This document shows positions 1-5,297 of a DNA stretch of 8,155 bases, piece by piece (within the stretch, counting starts at the first letter, position 1; each line of letters opens with the position of its first letter). The notes under the pieces were generated by a model. The model was not told where the DNA came from. It saw nothing but the letters and a program-made list of their open reading frames with translations, and did not search any database. The DNA comes from an uncultured Rhodocyclaceae bacterium. GTDB taxonomy: Bacteria > Pseudomonadota > Gammaproteobacteria > Burkholderiales > Rhodocyclaceae. The DNA is taken from assembly GCA_903930805.1 (NCBI GenBank), contig CAIYZZ010000111.1, positions 1 through 8,155 on the forward strand, given 5' to 3'. A program made the position numbers and the translations under genes.

Positions 1-1305
1 GAAGCCTGGAGTCTCGAAGAAGGCATCGTCAAGTCCGGCAGCTTCAACATCGAGCAGGGTGTCGGCGTGCGCGCGATCAGCGGCGAGAAGACGGCTTTCG
101 CCTATTCGGACGAGATCAGCATGCCGGCGCTCCTGGGCGCGGCGCGGGCGACGCGGGCGATTGCCAAGCAGGGCGGCGCGGGCCGCGCACCACTTTTGGC
201 CGGGCGTGGCGTGCCGGCGCTGTATGCGAATGCCGACCCGATCGGTTCGCTCCCCGCTGAGGCCAAGGTCAAGCTGCTCGAACGTCTGGAACAACTGGCG
301 CGCAAGGCAGATACGCGGGTTACCCAGGTGATGGCGCATATTGCCGGCAGCTGGGAAACGATTCTGGTGGCACGCTCGGACGGACATCTGGCTGCCGACG
401 TGCGGCCGCTGGCGCGCGTGTCGATTACCGTCATCCTCGAAGAAAACGGCCGGCGCGAGCAAGGCTCGGCCGGCGGTGGCGGGCGCTTCGATTACGGCTA
501 TTTCAGCGATGAGGTGCTGGCCGACTACGCGGCAAAAGCCGTGCATCAAGCCTCTGTCAATCTTGCCGCGCGCCCGGCACCGGCCGGCGAGATGACGGTG
601 GTGCTGGGCAGTGGCTGGCCGGGCATCCTGCTGCACGAGGCGATTGGCCATGGTCTTGAGGGCGACTTCAACCGCAAGGGCAGCTCGGCTTTTTCCGGTC
701 GGATGGGGCAGCGTGTCGCGGCGAAGGGTGTCACTGTCGTCGATGACGGCACATTGCCGAATCGGCGCGGCTCGTTGACGGTGGATGACGAAGGCAACCC
801 GACGCAGCGCACCGTATTGATCGAGGATGGCATTCTGGTCAGCTACTTGCAGGACAGTCTGAACGCCCGCCTCATGGGCGTGGCGTCGACCGGCAATGGC
901 CGCCGTGAATCCTTTGCCCATCCGCCCCTGCCGCGCATGACCAATACCACCATGCTGGCGGGTCCGGACGGTGGCATGGACCCGCAGGAAATTATCGCTT
1001 CGGTGAAAAAAGGTTTGTATGCCGCCAATTTTGGTGGCGGGCAGGTCGATATCACCAGCGGAAAGTTCGTCTTTTCGGCTGCTGAGGCCTACCTGATCGA
1101 GAACGGCAAAATCACCCAGCCGGTGAAAGGCGCGACGCTGATCGGCAACGGCCCTGACGTGCTGACGCGCGTGTCGATGATTGGCAACGATTTGAGGCTC
1201 GATCCGGGCGTCGGCACCTGCGGCAAGGATGGCCAGAGTGTGCCGGTCGGCGTGGGGCAACCAACCCTGCGTATCGACGGCCTGACCGTCGGCGGTACGG
1301 CATGA
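1..1305 (+). CDS. tldD: Metalloprotease TldD, 5'-truncated by the window edge
   Basis: TldD is one subunit of the TldD/TldE (PmbA) zinc metalloprotease, a cytoplasmic complex that degrades small unfolded peptides and matures or degrades substrates such as microcin B17 precursor and CcdA in enterobacteria. The reading frame is open from base 1 and gives 434 residues; the family is about 480 long, so roughly the first 45 residues lie outside the window. The first visible residues already match TldD ([19 protein letters not shown]). The catalytic HExxxH motif, HEAIGH, is encoded at 634-651. The conserved cysteine at 1219-1221 (GTCGKDGQ context) corresponds to the third zinc ligand described for E. 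coli TldD. The C-terminus ends in the typical [18 protein letters not shown] and stops with TGA at 1303-1305, so the 3' end is complete. No frameshift is seen. It is probably a housekeeping neighbour unrelated to the electron-transfer genes downstream. Confidence 0.96.
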   Translation, partial: EAWSLEEGIVKSGSFNIEQGVGVRAISGEKTAFAYSDEISMPALLGAARATRAIAKQGGAGRAPLLAGRGVPALYANADPIGSLPAEAKVKLLERLEQLARKADTRVTQVMAHIAGSWETILVARSDGHLAADVRPLARVSITVILEENGRREQGSAGGGGRFDYGYFSDEVLADYAAKAVHQASVNLAARPAPAGEMTVVLGSGWPGILLHEAIGHGLEGDFNRKGSSAFSGRMGQRVAAKGVTVVDDGTLPNRRGSLTVDDEGNPTQRTVLIEDGILVSYLQDSLNARLMGVASTGNGRRESFAHPPLPRMTNTTMLAGPDGGMDPQEIIASVKKGLYAANFGGGQVDITSGKFVFSAAEAYLIENGKITQPVKGATLIGNGPDVLTRVSMIGNDLRLDPGVGTCGKDGQSVPVGVGQPTLRIDGLTVGGTA

Positions 1306-1484
1306 GCGAGAGACTGCTCGCCCTAGCTGGTCGTTGGGTGCCGGAACATGCCAGCCAAAATATTCTCGCTTGATCGATTAGTTGCCATACAATTCCGTGG
1401 CCGTTACCGTCAGGGTTGGCACATGACCTTGCGGAGCTGACGCTTTATCCCGCTTGTGGGACTTACATTGACCGGAGGAATAAC

Positions 1485-1760
1485 ATGACTGAAAATACAA
1501 ATCAGACCCGCCGCAACCTGCTGAAACTGGGCAGTATTGCCGTGGCCATGATTCCTATGGCAGCCCTCGCTGCCAAGAATGATGCAATGCGTACTGCGAT
1601 GAAGTACAAGGACACGCCGGAAGCCGACAAGCAATGTTCTGGCTGCATGCACTTCGTTCCCGGCAAGACGCCTAATGATCCGGGCGGCTGCAAGCTTTTC
1701 CCCGGCGACACGGAAGTTTCTTCAAAGGGTTTCTGTACTGCCTGGGCCAAGAAACCGTAG
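1485..1760 (+). CDS. High-potential iron-sulfur protein (HiPIP), Tat-exported
   Basis: This encodes a 91-residue HiPIP precursor. HiPIPs bind one [4Fe-4S] cluster cycling between 3+ and 2+ states and carry single electrons in the periplasm. Residues 9-14 (RRNLLK) form a twin-arginine motif followed by a hydrophobic stretch to about residue 29. Cleavage after ALA would leave a mature protein of about 62 residues. The four cluster cysteines are C51, C54, C69 and C84, in the contexts CSGCMHF, GGCKLFPG and GFCTAW, which are typical of the family; Tyr41 fits the conserved tyrosine near the cluster. The ATG at 1485 is chosen because GGAGG at 1474-1478 lies six bases upstream; an in-frame TTG at 1416 would only add a non-signal prefix. 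A TACAAT at 1388-1393 could be a -10 element, but no good -35 accompanies it. The gene stands alone, converging with the kinase gene 32 bp downstream. With an MtrA/MtrB pair nearby, a PioC-like role is plausible but not shown. Confidence 0.93.
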   Translation: MTENTNQTRRNLLKLGSIAVAMIPMAALAAKNDAMRTAMKYKDTPEADKQCSGCMHFVPGKTPNDPGGCKLFPGDTEVSSKGFCTAWAKKP

Positions 1761-1792
1761 GCTTTAAGCGGTTGTATTGAAATTGGGGCGGT

Positions 1793-3370
1793 TCAGTCCT
1801 TGGCCGCCTCAAGTTTGCGTTTTCCCGCTGCTGTTGATCCATCTTCATTTGTCTGGTTGCCTGAATCGGCAGGCGGTGCCAATGCGGTCGAAATTGACAC
1901 GCTGGCGGTCAACCCCCTGCCCGCTGGTCCGTCGGCGAGATCGATGCGGGCATGATGCAGATCGGCAACGCGGCGACAAATGGCGAGTCCGAGTCCCGTG
2001 CCTGGCTTATTTTGGCCGACGAGGCGACAGAAACGCTCAAAAACATTTTCGCGCTGGGCGGCGGGAATTCCCGGACCATCGTCAGTAACCTCGATCAGCA
2101 CTTCCCCCGCCAAATGTCGAACATCGATAGTGATGTTGCCACCATTGGGTGTATAGCGAATTGCGTTATCGACAAGATTGGAAAGCAGCATGGCAAGCAA
2201 GTCTGGATTGCCCTGTACTAGAGGAAGATCCGGTTCGACCATGAGTTCCATTACCTGATGACGATGTAAGGCCAAGGGCGCAAGGTCAGCGCAGATGGCC
2301 TCGGTCAAATCCCCGAGGTGGACTGATTCGACCTTGGGCAGATTGTGTTCGGGATCGAGGCGCGCCAACGTCAGCAATTGCCCGACCAGGCGGATGCCCC
2401 GCTCCACGCTGCGCTCAAGCTGGTTGAAGCCATTCAGACGCTCAGCTTCATCCTCGGCGGCGCGCAATACGCTCAGATGCACCCGTATGGCCGCAAGGGG
2501 CGTGCGAAGTTCATGGGCGGCATTTGCCGTGAAGCAGCGTTCGTTCTCCAGTGCGCGTGTCACATTCTGCAGGAGATCATTCAGCGCCAGCACGATGGGT
2601 CGGATTTCTTCCGGGGCATGGCCAATATCAATTGGCCTGAGATCGTCAGTCTTCTTGTTGCCAATTTGGTTGGCAATCAAGCGCAGCGGGCCGAGCCCCC
2701 TGAAGATCGAGTACCACAACATTAATATCAAAACAGGGATCCCGATCAGCATCGGCTTGACCAGATTGAAAGCAATGCCCTCTAACAGGCGATTGCGTAT
2801 GTCATGCGCCTCCGACACCAGAATGTGGAAGGAATGGTGCCGGTCCCAGATACCAAAATGTCGCCAGACGACCCCGTCACTATCTTTAGATTCTGAAAAC
2901 CCGTCTTGCGCCGACATAGGAACCAGCGGCGCATTGGCCGACCTCACCAGCAGTTTCCCCTGTCCGCTCCAGATCTGATAACGCGTGTGTCGTTCATATT
3001 CGCTGTAGGCCCTTTGCGTGGCATCGACACCACTTGGCCGGTCTCTGCCTTGTACATCAGGCCGGGATTTTCCGGCAGCCACCAATTGGCCTGCCCGTTG
3101 CAACAAATCCGGCCACTCCCCCAATACCTCCCTGATATCCGACGAACCGGTGATTGCCGGAAGCTCGACCGGATCAATATCGTCCGGATCGGATACCCGC
3201 AGCAGCGCCATGGCGGTCAGGGCAAGGTGGGCATCAAAGAGTTCGTACGTCTCTTCGATCGAATTATGGATCGTCACCCACATCACCGTGCCCCAGTAGG
3301 CAAACGTAGCGGCGATCATTGTCGCCATCAGGCGTTTGCCCAGAGACATGGCGCCGGGGGGCCTGATCAC
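1793..3370 (-). CDS. Sensor histidine kinase, QseC/TctE/PmrB-like
   Basis: A 525-residue inner-membrane sensor kinase, partner of the response regulator immediately upstream. Order of parts: first membrane helix at about 13-34; periplasmic sensor at about 35-203 with the LFDAHLALTA signature of the 2CSK_N type found in QseC/TctE kinases; second helix at about 204-224; HAMP linker; H-box around the phosphorylated His286 (AAHELRTPL); N-box Asn402 (LVDNAIRYTPNGG); G1 box DDGPGIP at 430-436; F-box FERF; G2 box GTGLGLAI at 457-464. All catalytic boxes look intact. The start is GTG at 3370, overlapping the regulator's TGA (GTGA), which suggests translational coupling. An ATG eight codons in (3349) is an alternative with a poor ribosome site. 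At 525 residues it is longer than typical QseC (about 450), through a larger periplasmic part and a polar tail of about 28 residues. The signal is unknown. Confidence 0.93.
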   Translation of the reverse strand: MIRPPGAMSLGKRLMATMIAATFAYWGTVMWVTIHNSIEETYELFDAHLALTAMALLRVSDPDDIDPVELPAITGSSDIREVLGEWPDLLQRAGQLVAAGKSRPDVQGRDRPSGVDATQRAYSEYERHTRYQIWSGQGKLLVRSANAPLVPMSAQDGFSESKDSDGVVWRHFGIWDRHHSFHILVSEAHDIRNRLLEGIAFNLVKPMLIGIPVLILMLWYSIFRGLGPLRLIANQIGNKKTDDLRPIDIGHAPEEIRPIVLALNDLLQNVTRALENERCFTANAAHELRTPLAAIRVHLSVLRAAEDEAERLNGFNQLERSVERGIRLVGQLLTLARLDPEHNLPKVESVHLGDLTEAICADLAPLALHRHQVMELMVEPDLPLVQGNPDLLAMLLSNLVDNAIRYTPNGGNITIDVRHLAGEVLIEVTDDGPGIPAAQRENVFERFCRLVGQNKPGTGLGLAICRRVADLHHARIDLADGPAGRGLTASVSISTALAPPADSGNQTNEDGSTAAGKRKLEAAKD

Positions 3371-4029
3371 GCGGGAGATCTCGCGATCGTGTAGCCAACC
3401 CCTCGCACTGTTTTGATAGAGTCGCTGCCGAGTTTGTGGCGCAGGTTGTGGATATGCACTTCAATAGCGTTGCTCTCCACGTTCCGGTTCCAGCCGTACA
3501 GAGCGGTCTCCAGTTGGCTGCGCGTAACCACACGTCCAACCCCGTCCATCAATGCCTGTAGGATCGCCAATTCCCGGGTGGAGAGAGAGAATTCCTGATT
3601 ATTCCTGCTGACGGTGTGTGCAGTGAGATTCAGTGCCAGATCGCCCACCCTGAGCGTGCCGCTACCCCGCCCTGAACGTCGGACCAGGGCCCGCAGCCTG
3701 GCAATCAGTTCCTCCATGTCAGCCGTCTTGACCAGGTAGTCGTCGGCACCGCGCTCAAGACCAAGTACCTTGTCACGCGTGCTGTCACGCGCCGTGAGCA
3801 AAAGCACCGGCAGGCTGCTGCCGCTGGCCCGCAACTGGCGCAAAACCTCCATGCCATCTATCACTGGCAGCTTGATGTCGAGCACCATCAAATCGAACTC
3901 CCCGGACTCCAGCACACCGAGCGCGCTCTTGCCATCTTTGACCCAGGTGACGGTAAAGCCGGCCTTGCTGATTGCCGAACGCAACCCGTCCCCCAGCAGG
4001 GCATCGTCTTCCACGAGCAACAGTTTCAC
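3367..4029 (-). CDS. OmpR/PhoB-family response regulator, QseB/PmrA-like
   Basis: A 220-residue DNA-binding response regulator, first gene of the two-component operon. The receiver domain (about 1-115) has the acidic pair D8/D9, phospho-acceptor D51 (VLDIKLP), T79 (LLLTARD) and K101. A winged-helix effector domain follows (about 125-220), ending in the characteristic LRHKLGSDSIKTVRGVGYTI. The GTG at 4027-4029 is chosen because GGAGGG (complement of 4035-4040) sits five bases upstream and the protein then begins with the canonical MKLLLVEDD. A start ten codons further upstream (4059) would add an atypical leader. Oddity: the residue after the conserved lysine is threonine (K101-T102) where most members have the K-P cis-peptide. 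The protein is predicted to act on the adjacent divergent region, both on its own operon and perhaps on the cytochrome operon, since TTAAG-type repeats lie there. Confidence 0.93.
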   Translation of the reverse strand: MKLLLVEDDALLGDGLRSAISKAGFTVTWVKDGKSALGVLESGEFDLMVLDIKLPVIDGMEVLRQLRASGSSLPVLLLTARDSTRDKVLGLERGADDYLVKTADMEELIARLRALVRRSGRGSGTLRVGDLALNLTAHTVSRNNQEFSLSTRELAILQALMDGVGRVVTRSQLETALYGWNRNVESNAIEVHIHNLRHKLGSDSIKTVRGVGYTIARSPA

Positions 4030-4141
4030 ACCTACCCTCCCCCAGAGTGCAAGGCACACAAGCCCCGCCCGTCACGCACCTCGATTGCAGAACTCGGATT
4101 TGTTTGCGCCGGCCCACCGAAGAATCTCACGCACACTGGCG

Positions 4142-4191
4142 TTCCTTAAGGAATCTTAACATTCCTGGCCGCTTTGAAATAAACCATTAAG
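4142..4191. promoter_or_regulatory. Candidate response-regulator operator: phased TTAAG repeats
   Basis: In the divergent region between the regulator and the cytochrome operon, CTTAAG (4145-4150) and CTTAAC (4155-4160) form a direct repeat with a 10-bp period. A third half-site, ATTAAG, is at 4186-4191, about three helical turns downstream. The first copy is embedded in a perfect 12-bp palindrome, TTCCTTAAGGAA (4142-4153). PmrA, and the related PreA/QseB regulators, are known to bind CTTAA-type direct repeats, usually with a period of 11 as I recall, so the spacing here is one base short. The match in both regulator class and location makes a local operator plausible. Binding is inferred. 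Confidence 0.5.
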
Positions 4192-4197
4192 CCTTTA

Positions 4198-4227
4198 TTG
4201 GTATGGTGCGCGACAGTTGAAAATAAT
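4198..4227 (+). promoter_or_regulatory. Possible sigma-70-like promoter of the cytochrome operon
   Basis: AATAAT at 4222-4227 matches the -10 consensus at five of six bases, and TTGGTA at 4198-4203 is a weak -35 with an 18-bp spacer. The ATTAAG half-site at 4186-4191 ends seven bases before this -35, a position compatible with activation by an OmpR-type regulator. The match is partial and other arrangements in this A+T-rich stretch are possible. From 4060 to about 4140 I see no convincing signal. Confidence 0.3.
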
Positions 4228-4254
4228 CCGGCGTCAGGTAAAGGGGATTCACGC

Positions 4255-5277
4255 ATGGCGAACAAGCGTACCGTTTTGTTTCTCAGATTCTGCTCGGCTG
4301 CTGTTGCAGCCATGCTTTTCGGGCTGTTGCCTGGCCGTGAGGTACTTGCCGCCGAGGATCCCATGGCCAACGCCCGGATCATTGGTGAAAAGCGCTGCGG
4401 CGAGTGTCATGACTCCGAAAGGAGTCTTTTCGGCCATACCCAGCACGCCAAGATATTCCGCGAGAACCCGCGTAACGAACAGGAGAAATCGGTCTGCGAG
4501 GCTTGCCACGGCAATGGTTCCCTGCATGCCGCCGACACCAAGGACAAAACCAAGATCATCAGTTTTGACAAGGAGTGGGGTACGCCGGTCGACAAGCAGG
4601 TCGCCCAGTGCATGGCCTGTCATGCCGGCGGACAGCGTATTTTTTGGCAAGGATCGATCCACCAGAAAAACAAACTGGCCTGCTCGGACTGCCACAATCC
4701 GATGGCACGCTTTTCTGCCAACGGCCTGATGAAGAAGGCCGGTATCACCGAGACTTGTCAGTCCTGCCACCAACAGCAGCGTGCGGAATTCCGCAAGCGG
4801 TCACACATGCCAGTACCGGAAGGCAAGATGACCTGTGAGGATTGCCATAACCCCCATGGCAGCTCGACCAAGCGCCTGCTGAAGGCCGACAGCGTGAACG
4901 AACTCTGCTATACCTGCCACGCCGAAAAACGCGGCCCCTTCCTCTGGGAACATGCGCCGGTGCGCGAGAACTGCCTGAATTGCCATAGTCCGCACGGCTC
5001 CAACGCTGACAAGTTGCTGATCCAGACGCGTCCCTTCCTTTGTTCCGGTTGCCACAGTACGACGGGCACGATGGGGCATGCCGTGTTTGGTAATAACACC
5101 CTCGGTTCGGTCGCAAATAGAGACCCCACTGCAATGGGTAGAACTAATGCCGGGCTTTTGACCAATGTGGGAGCAACAATTGTGCCCAATAAGCGCATGA
5201 CTGGCCGTTCGTGTCAGGAGTGCCATTCGGCCATCCATGGCAGCAACAGTCCTTCTGGCGCGCGCTTCCAGCGCTGA
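4255..5277 (+). CDS. mtrA: Periplasmic decaheme c-type cytochrome, MtrA/PioA/MtoA/DmsE family
   Basis: A 340-residue exported cytochrome that in characterised relatives sits in the MtrB barrel and wires electrons across the outer membrane. A Sec signal peptide is visible (hydrophobic 7-26, cleavage near VLAA at 30-33). There are exactly ten CXXCH heme-attachment motifs, at residues 48, 81, 119, 143, 168, 194, 218, 240, 263 and 320. Exactly ten further histidines (61, 64, 91, 136, 184, 201, 233, 247, 275, 328) are available as distal ligands, including the family's CHNPHGS and CHSPHGS segments. Length and heme count match Shewanella MtrA (about 333 residues, ten hemes). ATG 4255 is chosen for AAGGGG at 4241-4246 and because the signal peptide begins there; in-frame codons upstream add no signal-like sequence. 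The barrel gene follows after 20 bp, so the two form an operon. The symbol is a family label: the sequence alone does not separate Fe(II)-oxidising (PioA/MtoA) from reducing (MtrA/DmsE) types. Confidence 0.94.
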   Translation: MANKRTVLFLRFCSAAVAAMLFGLLPGREVLAAEDPMANARIIGEKRCGECHDSERSLFGHTQHAKIFRENPRNEQEKSVCEACHGNGSLHAADTKDKTKIISFDKEWGTPVDKQVAQCMACHAGGQRIFWQGSIHQKNKLACSDCHNPMARFSANGLMKKAGITETCQSCHQQQRAEFRKRSHMPVPEGKMTCEDCHNPHGSSTKRLLKADSVNELCYTCHAEKRGPFLWEHAPVRENCLNCHSPHGSNADKLLIQTRPFLCSGCHSTTGTMGHAVFGNNTLGSVANRDPTAMGRTNAGLLTNVGATIVPNKRMTGRSCQECHSAIHGSNSPSGARFQR

Positions 5278-5297
5278 CCTGACACGGGAGAGTGAAA

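Noticed and set aside
1326..1355. GCTGG/CCAGC inverted repeat after tldD as a possible terminator.
   Set aside because: The stem is only five pairs with a 20-base loop and no following T-run; this is not a credible intrinsic terminator.
1302..1373. Short frame of 23 codons starting with ATG that overlaps the tldD stop (ATGA).
   Set aside because: The overlap is suggestive, but there is no clear ribosome site, the product ([16 protein letters not shown]...) resembles nothing I recognise, and it is too short to support without conservation data.
1416..1484. Upstream in-frame extension of the HiPIP gene from a TTG codon.
   Set aside because: It would bury the Tat signal behind 23 extra residues, and a strong ribosome site stands just before ATG 1485.
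1761..1792. Possible bidirectional terminator between the converging HiPIP and kinase genes.
   Set aside because: Only a tiny GCTT-T-AAGC symmetry is present, with no G+C-rich stem or T-run, so I cannot call a terminator.
2295..2978. Long plus-strand open frame (227 codons) opposite the kinase gene.
   Set aside because: It is the antisense shadow of a well-supported kinase; the translation is Ser/Arg-rich and has no recognisable domain.
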